The notes: generated by a model from the sequence alone, not told the origin. A DNA stretch of 24,057 nucleotides from an uncultured Clostridia bacterium (GCA_937892735.1 CALBGL010000100.1:1-24057), one strand, 5' to 3'. Shown: positions 15,179 to 23,680, counted from the first letter of the stretch. Made by a program: numbers and translations.

Positions 15179-15207
15179 AGTATAGCGGATTTCCAGTGAT
15201 TTGTCAA
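15179..15207 (-). promoter_or_regulatory. Strong promoter of the blaR1-like gene
   Basis: On the minus strand TTGACA (15202-15207), a 17-bp spacer and TATACT (15179-15184). The region just downstream holds the near-direct repeats CCTAATT and CCTAGTT (plus strand), which could be a regulator site, but no perfect dyad is seen. Confidence 0.8.
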
Positions 15208-15227
15208 TACATAGCGCCAAAAACATG

Positions 15228-15275
15228 AAAAAAGAAAATGAGTCAAGTACGATTCGCAAATCATACTTGACTCAT
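15228..15275 (-). terminator. Terminator of the metG-tatD operon
   Basis: Perfect 12-bp stem ATGAGTCAAGTA (15238-15249) with TACTTGACTCAT (15264-15275), extended by GATT/AATC inside. On the minus strand it is followed by TTTCTTTTTT (15228-15237). It lies just after the tatD stop and separates tatD from the blaR1-like gene. Confidence 0.92.
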
Positions 15276-15282
15276 CATATAC

Positions 15283-16056
15283 TCACGAGATCCCAAACAG
15301 CCGTTTTGCGTTTTCTGTTGTGACTCTGGCCACTTCTTCCGGTGTGATCCCCTTGATCTCGGCGATCCGCGCCGCCGTGTAGCGCAGGTTCCGGGAGTCA
15401 TTGCGTTTTCCCCGCATCGGCACGGGAGCCAGATATGGACAATCTGTCTCGATCAGCAGTCTCTCCAGGGGCATCTTTTCCACGGTCAGCGCCACTTTCT
15501 TCGCGTTTTCAAACGTGACCATGCCGCCGATTCCCAGGTAGAATCCCATGTCCACATATTTCTGCGCCATCTCAGGCGCTCCGCTGTAGCTGTGCAATAC
15601 GCCGCCCACCTGCGCCGCGTCGTAATCGCGCAGGATCTCATAGGTATCCTGTGCCGCGTCGCGGCTATGCACGATGATGGGCAGTTCCAGTTCCTTCGCC
15701 AGTTCGATCTGTTCGATAAACCATTCCTGCTGCACGTCTCGGCTTGGATTATCCTCATAATGATAATCAAAGCCGATTTCTCCCACCGCCACGATCTTCG
15801 GTGAATCCTCGATATACCCATACAGCGACGTGACTGCCTCTGGATCCAAATCGCCCACCGCCTCTGGATGGATCCCGATCGCACCATACATAAAATCATA
15901 GCGGCCTACCAGATCCAATACCTTCTCGGCGCTGGCAAGATCGGACGCACAGTCTATGACGTAATCCACGCCAGCCTCTGGCAGGCTTTCTAACAGCGCG
16001 TCCCGATCCGGATTGAATTGCGCGTCGTCGTAATGAGCATGACTGTCAAAATACAT
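15283..16056 (-). CDS. tatD: TatD-family metal-dependent DNase
   Basis: A 257-residue TIM-barrel hydrolase of the usual size. Metal ligands are visible in order: DSHAH at the N-terminus, GEIGFDYH, IVHSRDA, VLHSYSG and ETDCPYLAP. TatD proteins are cytoplasmic 3'-5' exonucleases linked to DNA repair and D-aminoacyl or nucleic-acid quality control. The start codon shares one base with the metG stop (TGATG), so translation is coupled. This metG-tatD order is conserved in many Bacillota. A strong terminator follows. Confidence 0.94.
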   Translation of the reverse strand: MYFDSHAHYDDAQFNPDRDALLESLPEAGVDYVIDCASDLASAEKVLDLVGRYDFMYGAIGIHPEAVGDLDPEAVTSLYGYIEDSPKIVAVGEIGFDYHYEDNPSRDVQQEWFIEQIELAKELELPIIVHSRDAAQDTYEILRDYDAAQVGGVLHSYSGAPEMAQKYVDMGFYLGIGGMVTFENAKKVALTVEKMPLERLLIETDCPYLAPVPMRGKRNDSRNLRYTAARIAEIKGITPEEVARVTTENAKRLFGIS

Positions 16057-18008
16057 CAGCGAACCTCCCCGCCCGACTGCACATCCTTCTCCGGGCTGAC
16101 GACCGCAAATCCTCCTTCTTCATCCGAAGCGCACAGAACCATGCCCTCGGAAAGTACGCCGCGCAGTTTCACCGGCTTCAGGTTCGTCACCACGACCACC
16201 TTCTTGCCGATAAACTCCTCCGGCTGATACCACTTGGCGATTCCGGATACGATCTGTCTTGTCTCCTCTCCGATACGAATCTGCGAGACTAAAAGCTTGT
16301 CCGCTCCCTTGACTCGTTCGCAGGCTATGACCTCGCCTACCTTGAGTTCCACCTTGCCAAAGTCATCTATGGTGATCTCCGGCGCCGACTCCTCTTTCTT
16401 GTGAGCTGACTTTTCCGGCGCCGGCATCTGCGTCTTCTTCTCTGCCTCCAGCTCCGCCAGCTTCTTTTTCTCATCGATCCGGGCGAACAGCGGAACCGGA
16501 TCCTCAGTCACATCGCCTGCCTTCAGCATGCCAAACGTAGCGGTACTGTCCAGCGTCTTCGCCTCTTCGGCCACTGCCAGCTGCCGCAGAATCTCCGCGC
16601 CCGTATCCGGCAGGAAGGGCTCGATCAGGATCCCGATGATTCGAATGGATTCTAGCAGATGATACAGCACTGTCCCCAGACGTTCCTTCTGGCTTTCATC
16701 CTTTGCCAGTACCCAGGGCGCTGTCTCGTCAATATATTTATTGCTGCGGCGCGCCAGCACCATGATCTCTTCCAGGGCGTCTGCCACATGCAGCGTTTCC
16801 ATACACTGATCCACGTTTTCCACAGCCTTATGCGCTGCTTCTTCAAGCTCCGCGTCCACAGGCTCCGTCACCGTGGGCGCCTGAATCACACCGCCAAAAT
16901 ACTTCTTACCCATGGCAATGGTTCGATTCACCAAGTTGCCCAGTGTATTGGCCAGATCCGCATTATAACGGGCAATCATGCTCTCATAGGTAATATTGCC
17001 GTCAGAAGCGAACGGCATTTCGCGCAGGACGTAGTATCGCACACCGTCCACGCCAAAATGGCGTACCAGATCATCCGCGTAGATCACATTGCCCAGAGAT
17101 TTACTCATCTTAGACTCCGCAAAGAGCAGCCAGGGATGCCCGAAGATCTGTTTGGGCAGCGGTTCTCCCAATGCCATCAGCATAATCGGCCAATAGATGG
17201 TGTGGAACCGCAGAATGTCCTTCCCGATGACGTGTACATTCGCAGGCCAGTATTTTTTATACAGCTCACTGGGATGCTCCGTATCGTACCCCAGTCCCGT
17301 AATATAGTTGCTGAGCGCGTCGATCCAGACATACACCACGTGCTTCTCATCAAATGTCACGGGAACGCCCCATTTGAAAGAGGTCCGAGAAACACACAGA
17401 TCCTGCAGGCCCGGCTTCAGGAAGTTATTGACCATCTCCTTCTTCCGCGCTTCCGGCTGAATAAACTCCGGATGCTCCTCGATATACTGCAGGAGCCTGT
17501 CCTGATACTTACTCATACGGAAGAAATAGGCTTCCTCTTTGCTCCGCTGCACCGGACGGCCGCAGTCCGGACACTTGCCGTCCACCACCTGCGTCTCCGT
17601 AAAGAAAGATTCACAGGGCGTGCAATACCAGCCCTCATACTGACCTTTGTAGATATCTCCTTGATCGTACAGCTTCTTGAAGATCTTCTGCACCTGCTTT
17701 ACGTGATCCTCATCCGTCGTCCGAATAAAACGGTCATAACTCGTGTTCATCAGATCCCAGATCCGCTTGATCTCTCCCGCGATCTGATCCACATACTCCT
17801 TGGGCTCCATGCCCGCTGCCTTCGCATTCTCCTCTACCTTCTGACCATGCTCATCCGTGCCGGTCATGAAACGTACATCATACCCCTGTGCCCGGCGCAT
17901 TCTCGCGATCGCGTCCGTGAGAATCACCTCATAGGTATTGCCAATGTGCGGCTTTCTGGATGTATAGGCAATGGCCGTCGTGATATAATAGGTTCCCTTT
18001 TTGCTCAA
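16056..18008 (-). CDS. metG: Methionyl-tRNA synthetase with C-terminal tRNA-binding domain
   Basis: A 650-residue class I synthetase charging tRNA-Met. HIGH-type HIGN lies at about 21-24, a CTPC...CPDC zinc knuckle around 130-150, and KMSKS in the middle. A C-terminal EMAP/Arc1p-like domain (FGKVELKVGEVIACERV ... GMVLCA) spans about the last 105 residues and is known to support dimerisation and tRNA binding. The start is a TTG at 18006-18008: AGGAGGAG sits six bases upstream, and translation from there gives the conserved opening SKKGTYYITTAIAYTS. A longer ATG frame reaching 18080 would run through the leader terminator and is rejected. Expression is controlled by a T-box leader. Coupled to tatD by a one-base overlap. 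Confidence 0.95.
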   Translation of the reverse strand: MSKKGTYYITTAIAYTSRKPHIGNTYEVILTDAIARMRRAQGYDVRFMTGTDEHGQKVEENAKAAGMEPKEYVDQIAGEIKRIWDLMNTSYDRFIRTTDEDHVKQVQKIFKKLYDQGDIYKGQYEGWYCTPCESFFTETQVVDGKCPDCGRPVQRSKEEAYFFRMSKYQDRLLQYIEEHPEFIQPEARKKEMVNNFLKPGLQDLCVSRTSFKWGVPVTFDEKHVVYVWIDALSNYITGLGYDTEHPSELYKKYWPANVHVIGKDILRFHTIYWPIMLMALGEPLPKQIFGHPWLLFAESKMSKSLGNVIYADDLVRHFGVDGVRYYVLREMPFASDGNITYESMIARYNADLANTLGNLVNRTIAMGKKYFGGVIQAPTVTEPVDAELEEAAHKAVENVDQCMETLHVADALEEIMVLARRSNKYIDETAPWVLAKDESQKERLGTVLYHLLESIRIIGILIEPFLPDTGAEILRQLAVAEEAKTLDSTATFGMLKAGDVTEDPVPLFARIDEKKKLAELEAEKKTQMPAPEKSAHKKEESAPEITIDDFGKVELKVGEVIACERVKGADKLLVSQIRIGEETRQIVSGIAKWYQPEEFIGKKVVVVTNLKPVKLRGVLSEGMVLCASDEEGGFAVVSPEKDVQSGGEVR

Positions 18009-18030
18009 ATTGATCTCCTCCTGACAGAAT

Positions 18031-18284
18031 AAAAATCGTCCCTCCTCCACAAAGGACGAAAGGACGATTCGTGTTACCACCTTGCTTCGCCGTTACCTCA
18101 CGATAACGGCCTTATGAAGTCCATGACTCCTGCGCGTTTACGGGCGCTCCCGTCGCAGCCTAAAATCTTCGGTGCGCGGCTCCGAGGCCATCTTCAGCCG
18201 GTTTCCCGCATCCCCTCCCAGCCATCAGGGACTCTCTGCGGCGGTCCGCCGGCATACTCTCCTCTTCTTTGCCTTTTTCCTTAT
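18031..18284 (-). ncRNA. T-box riboswitch leader of metG
   Basis: Between a perfect promoter and metG lies a structured leader of about 250 nt. Near its 5' end is the Stem-I-type AGAGAG stretch. The 14-nt T-box element reads AAGGTGGTAACACG (plus-strand 18070-18083), 11 of 14 positions as in the AGGGTGGNACCGCG consensus, with the UGG that pairs with the tRNA acceptor end. A stem CCGTTA/TAACGG precedes it. Next comes a terminator: AATCGTCC (18034-18041) pairing with GGACGATT (18062-18069), then a T-run. The specifier is probably the ATG at plus-strand 18189-18191, lying after GAAG and followed by G, which would match Met; GAT one base earlier is an alternative phase. Uncharged tRNA-Met should stabilise the antiterminator and turn metG-tatD on. 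Confidence 0.88.
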
Positions 18285-18290
18285 AAACCC

Positions 18291-18319
18291 ATTATAATGG
18301 GCCTTCTGTCGATTGTCAA
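18291..18319 (-). promoter_or_regulatory. Perfect sigma-A promoter of the T-box/metG transcript
   Basis: On the minus strand TTGACA (18314-18319), a 17-bp spacer and TATAAT (18291-18296), all twelve consensus positions matched. It begins 17 bp after the M20 amidohydrolase stop. Confidence 0.9.
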
Positions 18320-18336
18320 GGCTGGAAACGGAGATT

Positions 18337-19776
18337 TTAATACGTATCAATCGGCGGCTTGACCGTGTCTGGCAGCGGACAGGTATAGTGCCCGCCATTC
18401 CGACGCAGCACCTCCTGCTTCGCCTCTTCCACGGCCTGTGGCTCCTGCATGGTTCGTAGACAACATAGGGCCAGCATCTTTCCCGCGGCCAGGGTACCTT
18501 TTTCACCCAGGATACTGCCTGCCTGCGCGGTCATCTGCCAGGTATGGCCAATATTGCCAAGACAAGTACAGGCCACGTTCAGGTTGAGACATGGCACAGC
18601 ATATCCCACGTCTCCCACATCGGTGGAGCCGGCGCTCAGATACACCTTATCCGGTGTAAACGGATGAATCTCGCTATCTAAGGGGTTCTCCCACTTCTCT
18701 TCCCAGTCCTCCGGATAATCTTCCATGAATTTCTGACGGATCGCTTTTTTGCTTTCTTCCGGGAAGGACTCCAGAAAATGCTTGGCCAGGCGATAGTCTG
18801 CCTCATCCCACTGCGGCGCCCCTATCTCCTGCATACACGAATCCGCGATGCGTGCCAGCGCGAAATTCGGAAGATATTCTGTAAATGCCATCGCCAGCTC
18901 CGGCGTCACCTCCGTCTCGGTCATCATGGCCGCACCCTGGGCCACCTTGACCACACGGTCGTAGAGTTCTTTTGTCTGGCGGACATAGGGAGCGCGGACT
19001 TCATACCGCACCACGGCCCGGTCCTGCACCACATTGGGCGCAGTTCCCCCGGCATTGATATAGGCATAGTGCAGACGCGCCTCTGGAATCATGTGTTCCC
19101 GCAGATAGTTGCATCCCACGCTCATCAGCTCGGCTGCATCCAGAGCACTTCTTCCCAGATGTGGAGTCGCACCCGCATGCGCCGTTCGCCCTTTGAAGTA
19201 GAAATTAGCGCCCATGATCGCATTGGAATGCATGGCGTCCACCTCATTTTTGGAGGATGGATGCCAGGTATAGATGAAATCACACACGTCGAAGAGGCCT
19301 GCGCGCGCCATGAACTGCTTCGCGCCTGCTCCCTCCTCGGCGGGGCATCCGTAGTAGATCACCTTGCCGGGAATCTGATTCGTCTCCAGATACTCTTTCA
19401 CCAGGATCGCTGCCGCCAATGCCCCCGTGCCCAGACAACAATGACCGCAGCCATGTCCCGGCGCATTCTCCTTCACAGGTTTCTGCGCCGTACATCCGGC
19501 TTCCTGACTCAAGCCATCCAGCGCGTCAAATTCGCCCAGAAGCCCCATTGTCATGCCGCCTTCTCCGTACTGGTACTCTCCGGTAAAGCAGGTCGGGATT
19601 TCCGCTAAGCCCCGCTTCACATCGAAGCCATGCTTTGTCAGCGTCTCGCATAAAAGCTCTGCTGACTTTGTTTCTTTATAAGGTAACTCCGCGTAGTTGA
19701 AAACCGCGTCCCGCACCTTCATCATCTCGGGACGGATCCGCTCCATCCCTTCTATAATAAACTCGATATCTTTCAT
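18337..19776 (-). CDS. M20-family amidohydrolase, AbgB-like
   Basis: A 479-residue co-catalytic metallopeptidase-type amidohydrolase. Landmarks are EFDALDGL (82-89), HGCGH (108-112) and PAEEGAG (145-151). The insertion and C-terminal IxHxxxMTxQAG-like stretch (GNIGHTWQMTAQAG) suit the AbgB branch, which cleaves p-aminobenzoyl-glutamate, rather than the ArgE or DapE branch. It is the last gene of an amino-acid importer operon: its ATG is nine bases after the ATPase stop, with AGGGGG as ribosome binding site inside that gap. The pairing suggests import of an N-acylated or amidated amino acid and cytoplasmic release of the free amino acid. No terminator is seen after the stop, so reads may continue into the metG T-box leader. 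Confidence 0.88.
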   Translation of the reverse strand: MKDIEFIIEGMERIRPEMMKVRDAVFNYAELPYKETKSAELLCETLTKHGFDVKRGLAEIPTCFTGEYQYGEGGMTMGLLGEFDALDGLSQEAGCTAQKPVKENAPGHGCGHCCLGTGALAAAILVKEYLETNQIPGKVIYYGCPAEEGAGAKQFMARAGLFDVCDFIYTWHPSSKNEVDAMHSNAIMGANFYFKGRTAHAGATPHLGRSALDAAELMSVGCNYLREHMIPEARLHYAYINAGGTAPNVVQDRAVVRYEVRAPYVRQTKELYDRVVKVAQGAAMMTETEVTPELAMAFTEYLPNFALARIADSCMQEIGAPQWDEADYRLAKHFLESFPEESKKAIRQKFMEDYPEDWEEKWENPLDSEIHPFTPDKVYLSAGSTDVGDVGYAVPCLNLNVACTCLGNIGHTWQMTAQAGSILGEKGTLAAGKMLALCCLRTMQEPQAVEEAKQEVLRRNGGHYTCPLPDTVKPPIDTY

Positions 19777-19785
19777 ATTGACCCC

Positions 19786-20538
19786 CTATAATACCTTGCT
19801 GAGAAAATCTTTACAGCGTTCGCTCTTCGGATTTCCAAATACTTCTTCCGGTGTACCCTCTTCCTGCACCAAGCCCTCATCCATAAACAGAACACGATCG
19901 CTCACGTTTCTGGCAAATCCCATCTCATGGGTGACGATGACCGTGGTCATTCCAGACTGTGTCAGTTCTCCGATGACATCCAGAACCTCTTTGACCATCT
20001 CCGGATCCAGCGCACTGGTCGGCTCATCAAACAGGACCACCTGCGGTTCCATGGCCAGCGCCCGCACAATGGCCAGACGCTGTTTCTGTCCGCCGGAAAG
20101 CTTGGTCGGATACTCGTCGCGCTTATCCAGCAGCCCCACCCGCCTCAGCAGATCCTCCGCCATGGCCTCCGCCTTCGCCTTCTCCATCTTTTTTTCCAGT
20201 ATCGGAGCCAATGTGATGTTCTCGATGACTTTCAGATGGGGAAACACATGGAAATGCTGAAAGACCATGCCAATCTTCTGCCGATATTGATCCAGCTCCT
20301 TCTTTTTCAGCTTCTTATTGGTGATCTCTGTACCTTCGAAAAATACCTGACCCTCTTCCGGCTTTTCCAGCAGATTCAAGCAACGCAGAAACGTACTCTT
20401 TCCACTGCCGCTGGGGCCAATAATGCTGACTACCTCACCCTCGTAGATCACCTGGTCGATCCCGCAGAGCACCGGGAGCTTGCCAAAGCTTTTCTTCAGG
20501 CCCTGTACTCGGATCATTTCTTTCTCGTAATTAATCAT
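19786..20538 (-). CDS. Polar amino-acid ABC transporter ATPase
   Basis: A 250-residue nucleotide-binding subunit with Walker A GPSGSGKS, signature LSGGQKQR, Walker B VVLFDEPTSALDP and switch VTHEM, in the pattern of GlnQ/TcyC-type importers. It powers the permease at 20531-21193. The ATG at 20536-20538 is chosen: AGGAGG lies ten bases upstream, and the start overlaps the permease stop by eight bases. A GTG six bases earlier is a possible alternative, with shorter spacing. It leads into the M20 amidohydrolase gene. Confidence 0.93.
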   Translation of the reverse strand: MINYEKEMIRVQGLKKSFGKLPVLCGIDQVIYEGEVVSIIGPSGSGKSTFLRCLNLLEKPEEGQVFFEGTEITNKKLKKKELDQYRQKIGMVFQHFHVFPHLKVIENITLAPILEKKMEKAKAEAMAEDLLRRVGLLDKRDEYPTKLSGGQKQRLAIVRALAMEPQVVLFDEPTSALDPEMVKEVLDVIGELTQSGMTTVIVTHEMGFARNVSDRVLFMDEGLVQEEGTPEEVFGNPKSERCKDFLSKVL

Positions 20539-21193
20539 TAGCACGCAGCCTCCTCTCCGCCAGTTTCACCAGGAAGGACGACACTGTTGTCAACAGCAGA
20601 TATAATCCTCCTGAGATCATCAGTGCCGGTATCGTAATAAATGTCGCGGACTGCACCGTCTTGAAGGCGCTGGTAATCTCAGTGATAAAGAATACCGATG
20701 CCATGGAAGCTTCCTTTATCATCACGATAAACTCATTTCCCAACGCAGGTAAAATATTTTTGACAGCCTGCGGCAGGATGACACGGGTCATCGTGTGAAA
20801 TCCGCTCATGCCCAAACTCTTGGCCGCTTCTGTCTGACCCGCGTCCACAGCCTGGATTCCGGAGCGGATGATCTCCGCCACATATGCACTGGCATTAACT
20901 ACTAACGCCATGATGATGCACTGTTCTTCCGATAACTCAAATGGAAGATACTGTGGCAGGAAAAAATAAAAGAAATACAGCTGCAGCAGAACGGGCGTGC
21001 CTCGAATGATCCAGATATAGAATCCGCTGACTGCCTGCAAGATCCGAAACCGAGACATCTTCAGAATTGAAAATAACATTCCGATTATAGATCCAAACAG
21101 AACCGTCATAAAGGCAATATAAATCGTTCCCCATGTGCCTTCTAAATACACGTACCCGTATCGATCCCAGATCTGGGCAATCGTCTCCAGCAT
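20531..21193 (-). CDS. Polar amino-acid ABC transporter permease
   Basis: A 220-residue HisM/GlnP-type permease with about five membrane helices. The characteristic loop (EIIRSGIQAVDAGQTEAAKSLG, about 105-126) contains the EAA motif that docks on the ATPase. IRGTPVLLQLYF near residue 65 is typical of the family. It likely acts as a homodimer since only one permease gene is present. GAGAAGGA precedes the ATG; 21 bp separate it from the binding-protein stop. Confidence 0.94.
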   Translation of the reverse strand: MLETIAQIWDRYGYVYLEGTWGTIYIAFMTVLFGSIIGMLFSILKMSRFRILQAVSGFYIWIIRGTPVLLQLYFFYFFLPQYLPFELSEEQCIIMALVVNASAYVAEIIRSGIQAVDAGQTEAAKSLGMSGFHTMTRVILPQAVKNILPALGNEFIVMIKEASMASVFFITEITSAFKTVQSATFITIPALMISGGLYLLLTTVSSFLVKLAERRLRAND

Positions 21194-21214
21194 AGGTCCT
21201 TCTCCCTCTCTTCC

Positions 21215-22069
21215 TTACAGCCCCAGCGTAGCCGCGTATTCTGTGTACTCATCATACCATTGCTGGTAGATGCCGTTTTCCACGACTTCGTCTACAATCT
21301 CATTGATTCGCGCGAGCAGCGCGTCTTCCCCCTTCTTCATGCCAATGACCATCCCATTATACCGGTCGTCTGCCTCAAAGCGGAAACTCTCTACCATGGA
21401 AACACCGCAATCCTCGTTAGCATCGATATAGAGTCTGGCGAAAGAAGTAGCTGTCGCAACCGCATCCGCCTTGCCCTCCTGCACCATCAGAAAGGCGTCA
21501 TTGGTAGACGATACATATTTGATCTCCTTATAGGCGGGCACTTGCTCCTCCAGAAAATATTGCTGCAGAGAACCCTGCTGCACCACGATCACCAGATCGG
21601 CCAGGTCTTCCACCGATTGGATCTGATCCACCATATCGGAGCGAACCGCGACCCCGTATCCCTCGTTGTTTTCCGATGTATAGTAGGCATTGGACAGATT
21701 CATGTTCTCCGCGCGGTCCGGCTTATACGCTAAGGCAGAAATCGCGATATCATACTTGCCCTCGGTGATACTGCTTAACACCGTCGTAAAATCCAACGGA
21801 ACGATACGGCATTCCACACCCAGCTCATTCGCAATATACTTCGCCAGTTCAATATCCGCTCCCACATACTGCTCATCTCCTTCCTTCGAAGGATCAATAA
21901 ACTCATTCGGCGCAAAATAAGGTTCCGTCGTCACCGTAATATATCCCCGCTCCAAGATCTCGTTCAGGCGATTATTCTCCTGCTGCGCTTGCCCGCACCC
22001 CCCCAGTACGACTGCCAGAACCAGGCATAGTGTCATGGCGATCCATCGTCCTCCGAATCTCTTTCTCAT
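21215..22069 (-). CDS. Amino-acid-binding lipoprotein of the ABC importer
   Basis: A 284-residue extracellular solute-binding protein (family 3). A signal peptide with Arg/Lys start ends in the lipobox LGGC, followed by ERGYITVTTEPYFAPNEF, the usual first strand, and GADIELAKYIANELGVE. The mature protein would be anchored by the Cys. The ATG at 22067-22069 is chosen because GGAGG lies eight bases upstream; a longer frame from 22090 has no ribosome binding site. The first gene of the importer/amidohydrolase operon, with its own strong promoter. Cystine, polar or acidic amino acids are plausible ligands, but the pocket cannot be read safely. Confidence 0.93.
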   Translation of the reverse strand: MRKRFGGRWIAMTLCLVLAVVLGGCGQAQQENNRLNEILERGYITVTTEPYFAPNEFIDPSKEGDEQYVGADIELAKYIANELGVECRIVPLDFTTVLSSITEGKYDIAISALAYKPDRAENMNLSNAYYTSENNEGYGVAVRSDMVDQIQSVEDLADLVIVVQQGSLQQYFLEEQVPAYKEIKYVSSTNDAFLMVQEGKADAVATATSFARLYIDANEDCGVSMVESFRFEADDRYNGMVIGMKKGEDALLARINEIVDEVVENGIYQQWYDEYTEYAATLGL

Positions 22070-22134
22070 ATCTCCATCCTCCATCTTCATTACTTTAGTA
22101 CGCTAACGCGATAAATTGATGATGCAACAAAGAT

Positions 22135-22163
22135 ATGATACCCTATTTTTAGAGCCATGTCAA
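22135..22163 (-). promoter_or_regulatory. Promoter of the amino-acid importer operon
   Basis: On the minus strand TTGACA (22158-22163), a 17-bp spacer and TATCAT (22135-22140). It leaves a leader of about 60 nt before the lipoprotein start. Confidence 0.82.
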
Positions 22164-22190
22164 GCTTTTTTTACAAAAAACTCTACAGCG

Positions 22191-22241
22191 AAAGAAAAAC
22201 CATTATCTCATAGATCTTTCTATATCTATGAAACAATGGTT
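22191..22241 (-). terminator. Terminator after the Re-citrate synthase gene
   Basis: AACCATT (22198-22204) pairs with AATGGTT (22235-22241), and an inner TCATAGAT (22208-22215) pairs with ATCTATGA (22224-22231). On the minus strand the stem is followed by TTTTTCTTT. It lies eight bases after the stop of the synthase gene. Confidence 0.88.
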
Positions 22242-22248
22242 CTTTTTC

Positions 22249-23652
22249 TTAACGAAGTTTAACCTCATATTCTGCTGCATATTTCTCCGCCTGTTCCGTT
22301 AGCTCCATATCGGAGATTGCTGTCACACGACCGTTTTCGTACTCCTGATCCACCCATTCCTTGATCTTAAGAATCATAGGACTGTCTTTAGACAAGCGCG
22401 CCTCATTTTTCAGATTATAGGTACTGTTGATCCAGTGTGCAATGCCCGCGGCTCCAGAAGTATTTGTAATCATCACCTTCGGAGGACGATTCAGAAGGAG
22501 TCCTGTGTTGAACACGTTGTAGATCTCCTCATCTTTCATCAGACCATCCGCGTGAACACCCGCTCGCGTTACATTGAAATATTCTCCCACAAACGGAGTT
22601 CTGGGCGCGATATATTCTCCCAACTCCGTTCGGTAATAATCCGCGATTTCTGTGATCACCGTCGTATCCATGCCGTCCAGTGTGCCACGCAGCTGGGCAT
22701 ATTCCATGACCATCGCCTCCAACGGGCAATTTCCGGTACGTTCTCCAATTCCCAGAAGAGAACAGTTGACAGCAGAGGCTCCATAAAGCCAGGCTGTGAC
22801 AGAATTGGTGACTGCGGCATAGAAATCGTTATGTCCGTGCCATTCGATCAATTCCGAAGGTACACGCGCGTGATAACGCAACCCATAAATGATACCCGGC
22901 ACGCTGCGAGGCAGCGCTACACCAGGAATGGATACGCCATACCCCATGGTATCGCAGGCCCGGATCTTGATGGGCACGCCGCTCTCCTTACGAAGCTTGG
23001 TCAGCTCGGACACAAATGGCACCACAAATCCATAAAAATCGGCCCGTGTGATGTCTTCAAAATGGCACCGGGGACGAATCCCCACTTCCAGACAATCCCG
23101 CACGATATTCAGATAATGCTCGATGGCCTGTTTACGGGTCATATGTAGTTTATTGAAAATATGATAGTCGGAGCAGCTGACCAGAATCCCCGTCTCCTTC
23201 ATCCCCATCTCCTTGACCATCTGAAAGTCCTTCTTCGATGCGCGGATCCAACTGGTGACCTCCGGGAACTCATATCCCAACTCCATGCACTTGTATGCCG
23301 CATCTCGGTCTTTTTTACTATACAAGAAAAACTCACTCTGGCGAATCAATCCCTTAGGACCGCCCAGCCGGTGAAGCATCTCATATAAACGCACAATCTG
23401 TTCCGTTGTATACGGTTCCCGGGATTGTTGACCATCCCGGAACGTTGTATCCGTAATCCAGATTTCTCCTGGCATCTCCATCGGAACCAATCGACGGTTA
23501 AAAACGATCTTCGGAACTTCATCATATTTGAAATTCTGACGGTACAGATTGGGCTGTTCCACATCTTGCAGAATATAATTGAACTCTGCCTGCTCCAAAA
23601 GATTCGTCTTTGGATTCATATGCAGATCGGCATTCGTGTCGAAACTGTTCAT
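22249..23652 (-). CDS. Re-citrate synthase-like (HMGL-like acyltransferase family)
   Basis: A 467-residue enzyme of the isopropylmalate/homocitrate synthase (HMGL-like) superfamily. It has ITDTTFRDGQQS near residues 66-77, with the metal-binding Asp, EWHGHND with the two metal His, and LLGIGERTGNCPLEAM. IRQSEFFLYS, ETGILVSCSDYHIF and RCHFEDITRADFYGF match the clostridial Re-type citrate synthase that makes citrate from oxaloacetate and acetyl-CoA with stereochemistry opposite to the common Si enzyme. In these anaerobes it feeds the oxidative branch to 2-oxoglutarate and glutamate. AGGAGG lies eight bases before the ATG. Its own promoter and a dyad in the leader precede it; a terminator follows, so it is monocistronic. 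Homocitrate synthase activity is the main alternative. Confidence 0.85.
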   Translation of the reverse strand: MNSFDTNADLHMNPKTNLLEQAEFNYILQDVEQPNLYRQNFKYDEVPKIVFNRRLVPMEMPGEIWITDTTFRDGQQSREPYTTEQIVRLYEMLHRLGGPKGLIRQSEFFLYSKKDRDAAYKCMELGYEFPEVTSWIRASKKDFQMVKEMGMKETGILVSCSDYHIFNKLHMTRKQAIEHYLNIVRDCLEVGIRPRCHFEDITRADFYGFVVPFVSELTKLRKESGVPIKIRACDTMGYGVSIPGVALPRSVPGIIYGLRYHARVPSELIEWHGHNDFYAAVTNSVTAWLYGASAVNCSLLGIGERTGNCPLEAMVMEYAQLRGTLDGMDTTVITEIADYYRTELGEYIAPRTPFVGEYFNVTRAGVHADGLMKDEEIYNVFNTGLLLNRPPKVMITNTSGAAGIAHWINSTYNLKNEARLSKDSPMILKIKEWVDQEYENGRVTAISDMELTEQAEKYAAEYEVKLR

Positions 23653-23680
23653 GTTCTGCTCCTCCTTTCTTCTTTTACAA

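Noticed and set aside
16659..18032. Plus-strand reading frame of 457 codons
   Set aside because: It lies antisense to metG, has no ribosome binding site, and is His/Arg/Leu-rich as expected from a shadow frame of a GC-biased gene.
18009..18080. Longer N-terminus of metG starting at an ATG
   Set aside because: It would translate the T-box terminator hairpin, and the TTG at 18006-18008 has an ideal AGGAGGAG and the conserved first residues.
18778..19608. Plus-strand reading frame of 276 codons
   Set aside because: Antisense to the M20 amidohydrolase; no family motif and no start signals.
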